From Pseudomonadota bacterium (GTDB lineage Bacteria; Pseudomonadota; Gammaproteobacteria; Burkholderiales; Burkholderiaceae_C), in assembly GCA_021819435.1 (NCBI GenBank), contig JAKARB010000007.1, forward strand, positions 62,001-126,000: a stretch of DNA of 64,000 nucleotides, in the 5' to 3' direction. The first letter of the stretch is position 1, and the number at the start of each line of letters is the position of its first letter. The notes under the pieces are model-generated. The model worked only from the letters and a program-made list of their open reading frames with translations, was not told where the DNA came from and ran no database searches. Of the stretch, positions 43,427 to 53,652 are shown in pieces. Made by a program: the position numbers and the translations under genes.

Positions 43427-44329
43427 ATGGAAAAACACCATTCAGGGAAACGCCTGCTGATCAGCCTGTGCTTGGCCGGCAGCGCCCTGCTCGCCCCCGG
43501 CTTGAGCCTGGCCGCGCCCTTTCTGCCCAACCCGGCGTACATCTCCGCGCGCACCCAAACCGATGGCATCCGCCACGCCACCAACCCGGTCGAGGCCCCG
43601 GTCGATTCGAAAAAGGCCATCGTCGAGGGCGCCGAGCTGATCAGCCAACCCGTGGTCACATTGAGCTCGGACACGGCGCTGAGCAACGGCGCCCTGGCGC
43701 ATGCTCAAATCGAAGCGTCGATGGGTGTGCTGAAGGGCAAGCTGAGCGCCCACTACGAAAAAGCCTTCGACACCGATGGCGGCTGGGTTGACACCGGGCT
43801 CTCGACCACCTTCGAAGACTTCATCGAGGTCACGGCGCCCGGGCTGGCTGCGGGCACGCCCGTGACTTACAACTTCTCGCTGAACATCGACGGCACCAGC
43901 GGCATCACGCCCCAGCCCCGGCCGGGCGCAACCAGTGGATTGAGCGTCGGCTTCAACGCCTTCATGGACCAGGCTTGGCCCTCTCCCGTTGCACGCCAGC
44001 GCAAGATCGACTGGCAGATGTCGCAAGGCGACGGGGTCTTCAGCCAGACCTTCGTGGCCGTGGTGGGCGAGCTGGTGCGCATCCGGGGCACGCTGTACGC
44101 AGGCGCACAAGCAGGCACATCGAACGGCACCAGCGACGCCTGGGCCGACTACATGAGCACCGCCCGCTTCACGCTGACGCCCGATGTGGCCGGCGCCAAC
44201 ACCGTGGGGGTCAGCGGCCACGACTACACCGTGAGCGTGGTGCCCGAGCCGAGCAGCGCCGTCCTGTTCGTGATGGGCATGCTCTACGCGCTGGCCATCT
44301 GGCGGCGCCGATTGCCGCACCTCGACTGA
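43427..44329 (+). CDS. PEP-CTERM sorting domain protein
   Basis: A 300-residue secreted protein with a signal peptide (LLISLCLAGSALLAPGLSLA) and the sorting signal VPEPSS, hydrophobic helix (AVLFVMGMLYALAIW) and RRRLPHLD. The mature domain has beta-strand character, with no motif I recognise (for example DTGLSTTFEDFIEVTAPG). It is divergent from the GntR gene. No obvious ribosome binding site stands directly before the ATG. Confidence 0.85.
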   Translation: MEKHHSGKRLLISLCLAGSALLAPGLSLAAPFLPNPAYISARTQTDGIRHATNPVEAPVDSKKAIVEGAELISQPVVTLSSDTALSNGALAHAQIEASMGVLKGKLSAHYEKAFDTDGGWVDTGLSTTFEDFIEVTAPGLAAGTPVTYNFSLNIDGTSGITPQPRPGATSGLSVGFNAFMDQAWPSPVARQRKIDWQMSQGDGVFSQTFVAVVGELVRIRGTLYAGAQAGTSNGTSDAWADYMSTARFTLTPDVAGANTVGVSGHDYTVSVVPEPSSAVLFVMGMLYALAIWRRRLPHLD

Positions 44330-44395
44330 AACCGCGCAAACGCAGACTGGGGCCGCTTGGTGCATGCTTGGCACTTGCATTTGATCTGCCCCACC

Positions 44396-45391
44396 ATGCT
44401 GCCCTCTTCGCCCCGGCCCGTCTTCGTCATCGGCAGCTTCGTGATGGCCTGCTGCTGGTTCGCGCGCCGCCTGCCAGCGCGCGGAGAGCACCTGCACGCC
44501 GATGGCTTCTTGATGGAGCCAGGTGGCAAGGGCTTGAACGTGGCGGTGGGCCTGCGACGGCTGGGCACGCCGGTGCACCTGCTGCTGGGTGTGGGCAACG
44601 ACCCTGCCGCTGATGCGCTGCATCGCTTGCTGCGCAATGAGCGCCTGCCCGAGGCCCATGTGCATCGCTTTGCCGGTGCATCGGGACATGGCATGGGCCT
44701 CATCGACGACGCGGGTGACAACATCATCGTCGTGCACCCAGGTGCCAACCACCGGCTTGGCGCAGAACACGCGCACGCCGCCACCGCCGACATCGCCGCT
44801 TCCGCCCTGGTCTACGGGCAGTTCGAGGTGGCGGATGCCGTGCTGGCGGAAGCCTTCCGGCTGGCCCGACAGGCCGGCACGCCCACCGTGCTCAACCCCT
44901 CGCCCTGGCGCCCGATCGCGCCCGAGCTGCTGCGACACGTCGACACCTTGCTGCTCAATGAGCAGGAGGCTCTCGCGCTGTTCTCGCCTGAGTCGAAGCC
45001 AAGCGAGAGCACGCTTGAGCAGGACTGGACCGCCCACGCCAGCCGCTGGCGGCATGCCCATCCAGGCATCGACCTCGTCATCACCCTCGCAGCAGCCGGG
45101 TGCATGGTGTGGCCACACGACGCGGCTGCCCCCTCGCACCATCCCGCCCAAGCCGTAGAAGCCGTGGACACCACAGGATGTGGCGACGCATTTGCCGCAG
45201 CCTGGTGCTCAGGTTTGGCGAACCAGGCGTCACCGGATGCCACCGTGACCTTGGCCCTGGCAGCCGGGGCCTGGGTCGCGGCCAGGCCCGGGGTGCTCGC
45301 CGCCCTGCCGATGGCAGCCGACCTGCGCGGCGGACCCGCGCGACCGGTGACGATCAGCCCTGAGGCACCCAGAGCGCGTCGAGGTTCTTGA
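44396..45391 (+). CDS. PfkB-family carbohydrate kinase (ribokinase-like)
   Basis: A 331-residue sugar or nucleoside kinase: N-terminal substrate motif FLMEPGGKGLNVAVGLRRLG, middle NPSPWRP and TLLLNEQEA, and the C-terminal anion-hole/catalytic motif DTTGCGDAFAAAWCSGLA. The exact sugar is not clear. An in-frame GTG at 44357 could extend it. Its last 38 bases overlap the 3' end of the convergent HD-GYP gene. Confidence 0.9.
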   Translation: MLPSSPRPVFVIGSFVMACCWFARRLPARGEHLHADGFLMEPGGKGLNVAVGLRRLGTPVHLLLGVGNDPAADALHRLLRNERLPEAHVHRFAGASGHGMGLIDDAGDNIIVVHPGANHRLGAEHAHAATADIAASALVYGQFEVADAVLAEAFRLARQAGTPTVLNPSPWRPIAPELLRHVDTLLLNEQEALALFSPESKPSESTLEQDWTAHASRWRHAHPGIDLVITLAAAGCMVWPHDAAAPSHHPAQAVEAVDTTGCGDAFAAAWCSGLANQASPDATVTLALAAGAWVAARPGVLAALPMAADLRGGPARPVTISPEAPRARRGS

Positions 45392-46586
45392 AGCCCCAGG
45401 CAGACGGCGACTCACGCGAGACGATCTCGTCGGCCGAGCGCCCCAGGTCGAGCCGCTCCGGCACCAGGGGCTCGCTCGCCTTGGTCGAGTAGAAGACCTT
45501 GACCACGGGCTTGAGCAACGAAGCCGCGCCCTGCTCGACGACAATGGCCAGCCGGCCCGACTTCAACTTGACCAGCGAGCCCGTCGGGTAGATGCCGATG
45601 CTCTTGACGAAGGCCTGAAAGACGCTTTCGTCGAAATGGCCGTCCTTGGCCCACTGGGCCATCTTCGTGATGGACTCCGCCGGGTCCCAGCCCGCCTTGT
45701 ACGGACGGTTGGAGGTGATGGCGTCGTAGACATCGCAGACGGCACCCATCTTGGCGAACAAGCTGATCTCATCGCCCGCCAAGCCATGCGGATAGCCCTT
45801 GCCGTTGACCTTCTCGTGGTGATGCAGGCAGACGTCAAGCGGCACCTCGCCCACGCCTTTGCCTTCGAGCAGCATGCGGTGGCCGGCCTCGGGGTGGCCC
45901 TTCATGACGGTGAACTCCTCCGGCGTGAGCGCGCCGGGCTTGTTGAGCACCTCCAGCGGCATCAGCGCCTTGCCCAGGTCGTGCACCAGGCCCGCCAGAC
46001 CGGCTTCGCGTCGATCGGCTTCGTTCAAACCCAACTGGCGGCCCAGCGACACCATCAGCGCGCACACCGCCACCGAGTGCATGAAGGTGTAGTCATCGCT
46101 GGTTTTGAGGCGCGCCAGGCTGACGATGGCGCCAGGGTTGCGCTCCACGGAATCGGCGATGTCGGCCACCAGCGGCAGGCAGTGCTCGGCGTCCACCGCC
46201 TTGCCCAGGCGGGCGTCCTGGAACATGCTTTGCATCGCCACGCGCGACTGCGCCACGATCTTCGAGGCACGCCGAACCTCGTCCTGGAAGCCGGCCGGTG
46301 CCCGGGTGGCGGCGATGTGAGCCGGCACGTCAAGGGCGGCAGCGCCCTCGCGCGGCGACTCCACCTCGATGTCGTCGAGGTAGGTGGTGGCAGCCGGTGC
46401 TTCGGTGTCCAGCCCCTTGTCGGTGTCGATCACCACGTGACCCACGGCCTGACGCAGCTGCTCGATCTGACGGGCCTCGGTGAGCTTGAAAGAGCTCCGC
46501 CAGAACGGATGGGCCAGCCAGGAGCCAGGCACTTCGTGCACGAACATGCCGACTCTGAGCTGGGGGGTGGGGATCTTTCTAAGCAT
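45354..46586 (-). CDS. HD-GYP cyclic di-GMP phosphodiesterase
   Basis: A 410-residue cytoplasmic protein with an N-terminal DUF3391 domain (MLRKIPTPQLRVGMFVHEVPGSW) and an HD-GYP domain: HDLGKALMP, GHPEAGHRML, HHHEKVNGKGYPHGL and DVYDAITSNRPYK. It should linearise c-di-GMP. There is no receiver domain, so its activity may follow ligand or partner binding. It is the second HD-GYP protein of the window, next to one GGDEF protein. Confidence 0.93.
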   Translation of the reverse strand: MLRKIPTPQLRVGMFVHEVPGSWLAHPFWRSSFKLTEARQIEQLRQAVGHVVIDTDKGLDTEAPAATTYLDDIEVESPREGAAALDVPAHIAATRAPAGFQDEVRRASKIVAQSRVAMQSMFQDARLGKAVDAEHCLPLVADIADSVERNPGAIVSLARLKTSDDYTFMHSVAVCALMVSLGRQLGLNEADRREAGLAGLVHDLGKALMPLEVLNKPGALTPEEFTVMKGHPEAGHRMLLEGKGVGEVPLDVCLHHHEKVNGKGYPHGLAGDEISLFAKMGAVCDVYDAITSNRPYKAGWDPAESITKMAQWAKDGHFDESVFQAFVKSIGIYPTGSLVKLKSGRLAIVVEQGAASLLKPVVKVFYSTKASEPLVPERLDLGRSADEIVSRESPSAWGFKNLDALWVPQG

Positions 46587-46828
46587 GCAACGGGCCTGCG
46601 CCGGACGAGCCGGCCACGCAGCCATTCTGGCGGGCATGCCCCAAAGCGATCACGGGAAAAATCAGCACTCCCGGCCCGAATTCGGTGCGGACGGCGTGGT
46701 CGTCGCTCATCCTTCCTTGTTCTGCGCAGGCAGTGCCGATTGGGAGGATCGGACATCCACTTGGCCCATTGCGGCGCGGCACGTTTCGTGAAAAAGTACA
46801 CACATCCGAAACACTAGGGAGCACCCTG

Positions 46829-47761
46829 ATGTCCCATCGCACCCGCGTGGCGCTGGCCGCGCTCGCCTGCGTCAGCCTGTCGGCCATGCTTGGCACGGCC
46901 CACGCGGCCGGCGCCTCGTACGAGGCCTATTCGTCGTTGAGCAACCTGCAATACACCCTCACCGACCTGCGGCCGGACGACGGCATCGACGCTGGCGTGA
47001 GCTTCAGCAACAGCGGTCAGTTCGCCTTCGTGGGAGGCATCGCGGAGGCCGATGACCTCGTCAGTGGCGAGACGCAATTCCAACTCCACCCCGCCAACCT
47101 CCAGAGCCCCAGCACGCCCTTCAACACCGCCGCAAGCGCCTCGATCCTGCACCCGAACAACTCGGCAGCCGGCGGCTACGTCTCTGGCAACCTGCTGGCC
47201 GCCAACGCCCGCCTGACCGAGATCGGCCAGGGCTTCTATGCAGAGGGCAGCGCGGTCGCGCTCAACGTCAACCTCGCCGTCGACCCCGACAGCGTTGCGC
47301 CCGAGCGCATCCAGGACACGCTCATCCTCGCGCCGCACAGCCAGCTCACCATCACCGGCATCGCCAAGTACGGCCTTGTGCGCCTGGGCGAAGGCAACTG
47401 CGGGGACTGCAGCGTGAGCGTCGAGGCGCAGGCAGCGCTGATCAGCAGCGAGGTGTTCCCCCAGTACTTCGACCCGAGCCTGGACACCACCGGCATGTTC
47501 GACCAGTTTGATCGGGTCGAGGGGCTGTATGACTCGTTCGGCATCAATGGCTTCTTTCCCCAGGGTGTGCCCGATGAATCGATGACCAGGCTACTGAGCC
47601 TGACCTTCGTCAACGACAGCGACGAGGCCAAGCGCTTCGGCTTCATCGCCACCAGCTATGTGCAGGCCGAATCGCTGGCCGTGCCCGAGCCAGGCACTTG
47701 GGGCCTGGTCTTGAGTGGCTTGATGATGGTGGGGGCTGCAGCTCGCCGTCGCCAGCGCTGA
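46829..47761 (+). CDS. PEP-CTERM sorting domain protein
   Basis: A 310-residue secreted protein with a signal peptide (VALAALACVSLSAMLGTAHA) and the sorting signal VPEPGTWGLVLSGLMMVGAA followed by ARRRQR. The mature part contains a CGDC pair (NCGDCSVSV) that could form a disulfide. AGGGAG lies 6 bases before the ATG. It is the fifth and last PEP-CTERM protein of the window and converges on metK. Confidence 0.87.
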   Translation: MSHRTRVALAALACVSLSAMLGTAHAAGASYEAYSSLSNLQYTLTDLRPDDGIDAGVSFSNSGQFAFVGGIAEADDLVSGETQFQLHPANLQSPSTPFNTAASASILHPNNSAAGGYVSGNLLAANARLTEIGQGFYAEGSAVALNVNLAVDPDSVAPERIQDTLILAPHSQLTITGIAKYGLVRLGEGNCGDCSVSVEAQAALISSEVFPQYFDPSLDTTGMFDQFDRVEGLYDSFGINGFFPQGVPDESMTRLLSLTFVNDSDEAKRFGFIATSYVQAESLAVPEPGTWGLVLSGLMMVGAAARRRQR

Positions 47762-47797
47762 ACGGCGCTTTTCGCGGCCGTGTGAGGCCCGAGAATG

Positions 47798-47825
47798 AAA
47801 AAAGCGGGGCTCCAGGCCCCGCTTT
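47798..47825 (-). terminator. Rho-independent terminator of metK
   Basis: A perfect 10-bp stem (47801-47810 AAAGCGGGGC with 47816-47825 GCCCCGCTTT, loop TCCAG) is followed on the minus strand by a run of T (six A residues at 47798-47803 on the plus strand). It ends metK and may also act on the convergent PEP-CTERM transcript. Confidence 0.9.
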
Positions 47826-47858
47826 GGCTGCGCACCAGGTGAATGACGCGCGAGTCTC

Positions 47859-49043
47859 TTACAGCCCAGCCGCTGCACGCAGCGCGGCGGCCTTGTCCGT
47901 GCGCTCCCAGCTGAACTCGGGCTCTTCACGCCCGAAGTGCCCATAAGCCGCCGTCTTGGAGTAGATCGGGCGCAGCAGGTCCAGCATCTGGATGATGCCC
48001 TTGGGGCGCAGGTCGAAGATGCCGCTTTCGGCCACGATCTTCGAGAGCTTGTCGTCGGAGATCACGCCCGTGCCTTCGGTGTAGACCGTGATGTTCATCG
48101 GCTGCGCCACGCCGATGGCGTAAGCCACCTGCACCTGGCACTGCTTGGCCAGGCCGGCCGCGACCACGTTCTTGGCCACGTAGCGGGCGGCGTAAGCGGC
48201 CGAGCGGTCGACCTTGGACGGGTCCTTGCCCGAGAAGGCGCCGCCACCGTGCGGGCAGGCGCCGCCGTAGGTGTCGACGATGATCTTGCGGCCCGTGAGG
48301 CCGCAGTCGCCTTGCGGGCCACCGATCACGAAGCGACCGGTGGGGTTGATCAGGTAGCGGGTGTTCTGCAACCACTCCTTGGGCAGCACCGGCTTGATGA
48401 TCTCTTCGATGATGGCCTCGTTGAACTCGGGCTTCATCTTGTCGCCCAGGCTCCATTCGGGGCTGTGCTGGGTCGACAGCACCACGGTATCGATCGAATG
48501 CGGCTTGCCATCGACGTAGCGCATCGTGACCTGGCTCTTGGCGTCAGGGCGCAGGAAGGGCAGGCGGCCGTCCTTGCGCAACTGGGCCTGGCGCTCGACC
48601 AGGCGGTGCGCGTAGTAGATGGGCGCGGGCATCAGCTCGGGTGTTTCGTCGCAGGCGTAGCCGAACATCAGGCCTTGGTCGCCAGCGCCGATGTTGAGGT
48701 AGTCGTCAGACGCGTGGTCCACGCCCTGGGCTATGTCGTTGGACTGCTTGTCGTAAGCCACCAGCACGGCGCAACCTTTGTAGTCGATGCCGTACTCGGT
48801 GTTGTCGTAGCCGATGCGCTTGATGGTGTCGCGCGCGACCTGGATGTAGTCGACGTGGGCGTTGGTGGTGATTTCGCCAGCCAGCACCACGAGACCCGTG
48901 TTGCACAGGGTTTCGGCGGCCACGCGGCTCTTCGGGTCTTGTTCGAAGATGGCGTCGAGGATGGCGTCGGAGATCTGGTCGGCGACCTTGTCGGGGTGGC
49001 CTTCAGAGACGGATTCGGAGGTGAAGAGGAAATCGTTCGCCAC
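47859..49043 (-). CDS. metK: S-adenosylmethionine synthetase
   Basis: MetK makes S-adenosylmethionine from methionine and ATP. The 394-residue protein starts at GTG 49043 (reading [20 protein letters not shown], with Met at the GTG), which matches the usual family start. Motifs are [12 protein letters not shown], the P-loop-like [17 protein letters not shown] and [11 protein letters not shown]. With ahcY, metF and tlyA it gives the window most of the methyl cycle, although metK lies about 13 kb away from them. Confidence 0.96.
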   Translation of the reverse strand: MANDFLFTSESVSEGHPDKVADQISDAILDAIFEQDPKSRVAAETLCNTGLVVLAGEITTNAHVDYIQVARDTIKRIGYDNTEYGIDYKGCAVLVAYDKQSNDIAQGVDHASDDYLNIGAGDQGLMFGYACDETPELMPAPIYYAHRLVERQAQLRKDGRLPFLRPDAKSQVTMRYVDGKPHSIDTVVLSTQHSPEWSLGDKMKPEFNEAIIEEIIKPVLPKEWLQNTRYLINPTGRFVIGGPQGDCGLTGRKIIVDTYGGACPHGGGAFSGKDPSKVDRSAAYAARYVAKNVVAAGLAKQCQVQVAYAIGVAQPMNITVYTEGTGVISDDKLSKIVAESGIFDLRPKGIIQMLDLLRPIYSKTAAYGHFGREEPEFSWERTDKAAALRAAAGL

Positions 49044-49168
49044 GTTGTGTGCTCCAGTGATGATGTGTTGTGAACCTCGGCGTCGCCGGGGCTGTTGAGG
49101 CACATCCTCTGGGCAGCGGCGAACGCTTTAGCGGCATTTTTGAATCGCCCCGCAAGTTGTCCTGTTAA
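49044..49168 (-). promoter_or_regulatory. metK leader and promoter region
   Basis: On the minus strand TTAACA (49163-49168) and TTGCGG (49150-49155) are possible -35 elements, and TAAAGC (49125-49130) a poor -10. The leader of about 80 bases holds short stems (GAGG-CACAT-CCTC at 49097-49109 and CGGC-GTC-GCCG at 49078-49088). I do not recognise a known SAM riboswitch class. Confidence 0.3.
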
Positions 49169-49293
49169 CTCGGCGATGGGCGAAAGTGTAGTGGAAAGCA
49201 GGGGGACGCATTCGCTCGAACTGCGGTGAAAACACACGTCACCCCCGCCCCATCAGTCCACCCATCGGTCCACCCATCCAGAAGCCATCGGTC

Positions 49294-49339
49294 CGGTTCT
49301 TCGAACGCCACGCGGTCGCGTCGTTCGGAAAACCGAACG
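49294..49339. promoter_or_regulatory. upstream activator sites for the gltI promoter
   Basis: A perfect 7-bp dyad CGTTCGG-AAAA-CCGAACG (49322-49339) contains TTCGG-N4-CCGAA, which I recall as the reported binding motif of AauR in pseudomonads. A second partial dyad (GTTC-TTC-GAAC, 49296-49306) shares the half-site CGAACG with it, 32 bp away, about three helical turns. Both lie 70-120 bases upstream of the -24/-12 promoter, where sigma-54 activators bind. Confidence 0.65.
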
Positions 49340-49411
49340 CCCCTGGCGGCACCGAGGGTTCAGACCCAATCAAATCAATCACTTAGCGGTGGCATGCTGA
49401 CAAGTTCACGC

Positions 49412-49427
49412 TGGCACGCCCCGTGCG
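49412..49427 (+). promoter_or_regulatory. sigma-54 (-24/-12) promoter of gltI
   Basis: TGGCACG-CCCC-GTGCG fits the sigma-54 consensus TGGCACG-N4-TTGCW. GG (49413-49414) and GC (49425-49426) are exactly 10 bases apart. Transcription would start near 49438, about 60 bases before the gltI ATG. The activator would be the GAFTGA-containing regulator encoded at 58466. Confidence 0.7.
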
Positions 49428-49498
49428 ATATGAAGGAGGCCGTGGCCCGCGCCACCCCACTGAGCCCCACACCCCGCTCCAACACCGAGGACCGCAAC

Positions 49499-50410
49499 AT
49501 GAACGCCAAGCTGATCCGCCCCTTGCTGCCAAGCATCCTGCTGAGCCTCCTGCTGGCCCCCCTGGCCGCGCCGGTGCATGCCCAGTCCTCGCCCACCCTC
49601 AAGAAGATCGCCGACAGCGGCGTCATCAGCCTGGGCCACCGCGAGTCGTCGATCCCGTTCTCGTACTACGACGACAAGCAGCAGGTGGTGGGCTACTCGC
49701 ACGAGATGATGCTCAAGGCGGTTGAGGCCATCAAGGCCGAGCTCAAGAAGCCCAACCTCGCCATCAAGCTGGTGCCGGTGACCTCGCAGAACCGCATCCC
49801 GCTGGTGCTCAATGGCAGCGTGGACATCGAGTGCGGCTCGACCACCAACAACACCGAACGCGCCCGCCAGGTCGATTTCTCCACCAACATCTTCGTGGTC
49901 GGCACGCGGCTGATGACGAAGAAGGATTCGGGCATCAAGGACTTCGCCGACCTCAAGGGCAAGAACGTGGTGGTGACCGCCGGCACGACCTCCGAGCGCC
50001 TGCTGCGCAAGCACAACGAGCAGACGCAGGCCGGCATGAGCATCATCTCCGCCAAGGACCACGGCGAGAGCTTCCTGACGCTGGAGACCGGCCGCGCCGT
50101 CGCCTTCATGATGGACGACGCGCTGCTGTACGGCGAGAAGGCCAAGGCCAAGAAGCCCGATGAATGGGTGATCGTCGGCAAGCCGATGTCGGAAGAAGCC
50201 TACGGCTGCATGATGCGCAAGGGCGACCCGGCCTTCAAGAAGGTCGTCGACGCGGCGCTGACCAAGGCCATGACCTCGGGTGAGGCCGCCAAGATCTACG
50301 CCAAGTGGTTCCAGCAACCCATCCCGCCCAAGGGCCTGAACCTGAACTGGCCGATGTCGGAAGACGTGCAGGCCCTGTTCAAGGCCCCCAACGACAAGCC
50401 TTTTGAATGA
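49499..50410 (+). CDS. gltI: glutamate/aspartate ABC transporter substrate-binding protein
   Basis: A 303-residue periplasmic binding protein with a signal peptide (LLPSILLSLLLAPLAAPVHAQ) and family 3 solute-binding features: LKKIADSGVISLGHRESSIPFSYYD (key part GHRESSIPFSY), VDIECGSTTNNTERARQVDFS and TSGEAAKIYAKWF. It matches GltI/AatJ that bind glutamate and aspartate. It is transcribed from the -24/-12 promoter, and its permease and ATPase genes follow after the asparaginase and porin genes. Confidence 0.94.
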   Translation: MNAKLIRPLLPSILLSLLLAPLAAPVHAQSSPTLKKIADSGVISLGHRESSIPFSYYDDKQQVVGYSHEMMLKAVEAIKAELKKPNLAIKLVPVTSQNRIPLVLNGSVDIECGSTTNNTERARQVDFSTNIFVVGTRLMTKKDSGIKDFADLKGKNVVVTAGTTSERLLRKHNEQTQAGMSIISAKDHGESFLTLETGRAVAFMMDDALLYGEKAKAKKPDEWVIVGKPMSEEAYGCMMRKGDPAFKKVVDAALTKAMTSGEAAKIYAKWFQQPIPPKGLNLNWPMSEDVQALFKAPNDKPFE

Positions 50411-50426
50411 AGGCTTGAATGATGAG

Positions 50427-50460
50427 CCGCTGAAGGGGTCTGGCAAATGACCCCAGGCGG
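50427..50460. repeat. hairpin between binding protein and asparaginase genes
   Basis: GGGGTC (50435-50440) pairs with GACCCC (50449-50454) inside CCGC / GCGG arms. There is no T-run. Such a structure after a binding-protein gene often protects its mRNA and lowers expression of downstream genes. Confidence 0.45.
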
Positions 50461-50583
50461 TTGATGAGGACGCGGCCTCGCAGCTTTCATCCACCTTCCT
50501 TTCACGGAAGGCCGCGCCTCCCCGACGCTCTCTCCTCGCCACACCCGTCCACCGCCATCGCGGTTGCGCACCGAACGGCCTGA

Positions 50584-51777
<1,194 letters not shown>

Positions 51778-51778
51778 C

Positions 51779-52840
51779 ATGCAACGCAACCCCACCATCT
51801 TCCGCCGCGGTGCTTTCGCCGTCCTCGGTGCCGTCGCCCTGGCCGCCAGCGCCAGCGCGCAGGCGCAGTCCTCGGTGACGCTCTACGGCATCGTCGACAT
51901 GTTCGTGCAATACGGCAAGGGCGACGGCACGCAACTGGCCGTCCAGTCGGGCGGCGTGAGCAGCTCGCGCCTGGGCTTCAAGGGCACGGAAGACCTGGGC
52001 GGCGGCCTCAAGGCCAACTTCCAGCTGGAGCAAGGCATCCTGGCCGACACCGGTGCGCTGGGCAACGGCGGGCTGGCCTTCGGGCGCCAGGCCTGGGTGG
52101 GCCTGAGCTCGGCCGATTGGGGCTCGCTCAGCGCCGGCCGCCAGACCATCCCTCAGTACGACATCCTCGACAGCTTCGACACCTTCGGCACGGGTGCAGG
52201 CTCATCGGCATCGAGCAGCATCGTCTCGACCACCAGCCGCGCCAACAACAGCGTGAAGTACCGCTCGCCCACGCTGGCCGGCTTCACCGGCGTGGCCCTG
52301 GTCGGCCTGGGTGAGACCACGCCAAGCGCCACCAACAGCGGCGACAACGCCAACGTGTACTCGCTGGGCGGCACCTACAGCGCGGGCGCTTTCAGCGCCG
52401 GCCTGGCGCTCAACGTGTTCAAGCGCGGCACCAACGCACAGCAGGACGCGCGCTACGCCCTGGCCAGCGCTTCGTACGATTTTGGCGTGGCCAAGCTGTC
52501 CGGCACCGTGCAGAAGGTTCGCAACCTGGCGGGCAACGAAGCCGCCGACCGCACCGAAGCCATGCTGGGCGTGAGCGTGCCTGTGAGCGATCGCAACACG
52601 GTGAGCGCGGCGATGGGCCAGGTGCGCACCTCGGGCAGCGACGAGCGCAACGCGCGCCAGTGGACCCTCGGCGGCACCCACTTGTTGAGCAAGCGCACCA
52701 GCCTGTACGCTGTGCTCAGCCACATCGACAACGGTGCGGCCACGAGCTACACGACCACCACCGCGACGGGCACCGGCCCCACCACCTCGGCTGGCAAGGA
52801 CGTGAGCAGCCTGCAAGTGGGTGTGCGGCACGCGTTTTGA
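51779..52840 (+). CDS. OmpC-type general porin
   Basis: A 353-residue outer-membrane porin of the Burkholderiales type. The signal peptide ends SASAQAQ, followed by SSVTLYGIVDMFVQYG, SSRLGFKGTEDLGGGLKANFQLEQG (key part SRLGFKGTEDLGGGLKA), GRQAWVGLSS, and the end SSLQVGVRHAF with the terminal Phe. It starts one base after the asparaginase stop, so it is part of the acidic amino acid operon and should admit the amino acids or amides. Confidence 0.93.
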   Translation: MQRNPTIFRRGAFAVLGAVALAASASAQAQSSVTLYGIVDMFVQYGKGDGTQLAVQSGGVSSSRLGFKGTEDLGGGLKANFQLEQGILADTGALGNGGLAFGRQAWVGLSSADWGSLSAGRQTIPQYDILDSFDTFGTGAGSSASSSIVSTTSRANNSVKYRSPTLAGFTGVALVGLGETTPSATNSGDNANVYSLGGTYSAGAFSAGLALNVFKRGTNAQQDARYALASASYDFGVAKLSGTVQKVRNLAGNEAADRTEAMLGVSVPVSDRNTVSAAMGQVRTSGSDERNARQWTLGGTHLLSKRTSLYAVLSHIDNGAATSYTTTTATGTGPTTSAGKDVSSLQVGVRHAF

Positions 52841-52855
52841 TGCGTGCCTGAGCAA

Positions 52856-52877
52856 GGGCCGCCCGGGTGGGTGGCCC
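52856..52877 (+). repeat. hairpin between porin and permease genes
   Basis: GGGCCGCCC (52856-52864) pairs with GGGTGGCCC (52869-52877), one G-U pair, loop GGGT. There is no T-run. It probably sets a high porin to permease ratio by partial termination or mRNA protection. Confidence 0.45.
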
Positions 52878-52896
52878 TGATCGGAAAGGAACCACG

Positions 52897-53634
52897 ATGA
52901 GCTACCAATGGAACTGGGGTGTCTTCGGTCAGGAAACGGTGGTGGGCGATGGCGCCACCTACGCCGACTGGATGATCGCCGGACTGAAGATGACGGTGAC
53001 CGTCTCGCTGAGCGCATGGGTGCTGGCCCTGCTCGTTGGCGGGGTGATCGGGGTGCTGCGCACGGTGCCCAACAAGGGCTTGCGCACCGTGGCCACGGCC
53101 TACGTGGAGCTGCTGCGCAACATCCCGCTGTTGGTTCAGCTCTTCATCTGGTACTTCATCGTGCCCGAGTTGCTGCCCACCACCTGGGGCACGGCCATCA
53201 AGCAACTGCCGCCGGACGTGCAGCAGCTCTCGGCGGCCATCGTCTGCCTGGGCCTGTTCACATCGGCGCGGGTGAGCGAGCAGGTGCGCGCCGGCATCGA
53301 AAGCCTGCCCGTGGGGCAGACGCGCGCGGCGCTGGCGCTCGGCCTGACGCTACCGCAGGCCTACCGCTTGGTGCTGCTGCCCATGGCGCTGCGCCTCATC
53401 GTGCCGCCGCTGACCTCGGAGTTCCTCAACATCTTCAAGAACTCCGCCGTGTGCTCGACGATCGGCCTGCTGGAGCTCGCCGCGCAGGGCCGCCAACTGG
53501 TGGACTACACCGCGCAGCCTTATGAGTCGTTCATCGCTGTGACAGCGATGTACCTGCTCATCAACGTGGTCGTGATGGTGCTGATGAGCTGGCTGGAGCG
53601 CCGCGTCAAGGTGCCCGGCTACATGGGCCAGTGA
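52897..53634 (+). CDS. gltJ: glutamate/aspartate ABC transporter permease
   Basis: A 245-residue inner-membrane permease of the HisMQ type, with about five helices and the cytoplasmic EAA-like loop (VRAGIESLPVGQTRAALALG, key part ESLPVGQTRAALALG) that docks on the ATPase. YVELLRNIPLLVQLFIWYF is the family signature near the N-terminal helices. AAGGA lies upstream of the ATG at 52897. The second permease gene follows 18 bases later. Confidence 0.94.
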   Translation: MSYQWNWGVFGQETVVGDGATYADWMIAGLKMTVTVSLSAWVLALLVGGVIGVLRTVPNKGLRTVATAYVELLRNIPLLVQLFIWYFIVPELLPTTWGTAIKQLPPDVQQLSAAIVCLGLFTSARVSEQVRAGIESLPVGQTRAALALGLTLPQAYRLVLLPMALRLIVPPLTSEFLNIFKNSAVCSTIGLLELAAQGRQLVDYTAQPYESFIAVTAMYLLINVVVMVLMSWLERRVKVPGYMGQ

Positions 53635-53652
53635 AGCACAAGGAGATCGAAC

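Noticed and set aside
46784..46792. GTTTCGTGA, part of the oxidant-block operator, upstream of the last PEP-CTERM gene
   Set aside because: Only one half-site is present and the rest of the 25-bp pattern is missing, so chance is the better explanation.
46780..46794. GGCACG-TTTC-GTGA as a possible sigma-54 promoter
   Set aside because: The -12 element reads GTGA, lacking the invariant GC.
49253..49280. Direct repeats CCACCCATC upstream of gltI
   Set aside because: Three short imperfect copies with no relation to the -24/-12 promoter spacing; no function can be supported.
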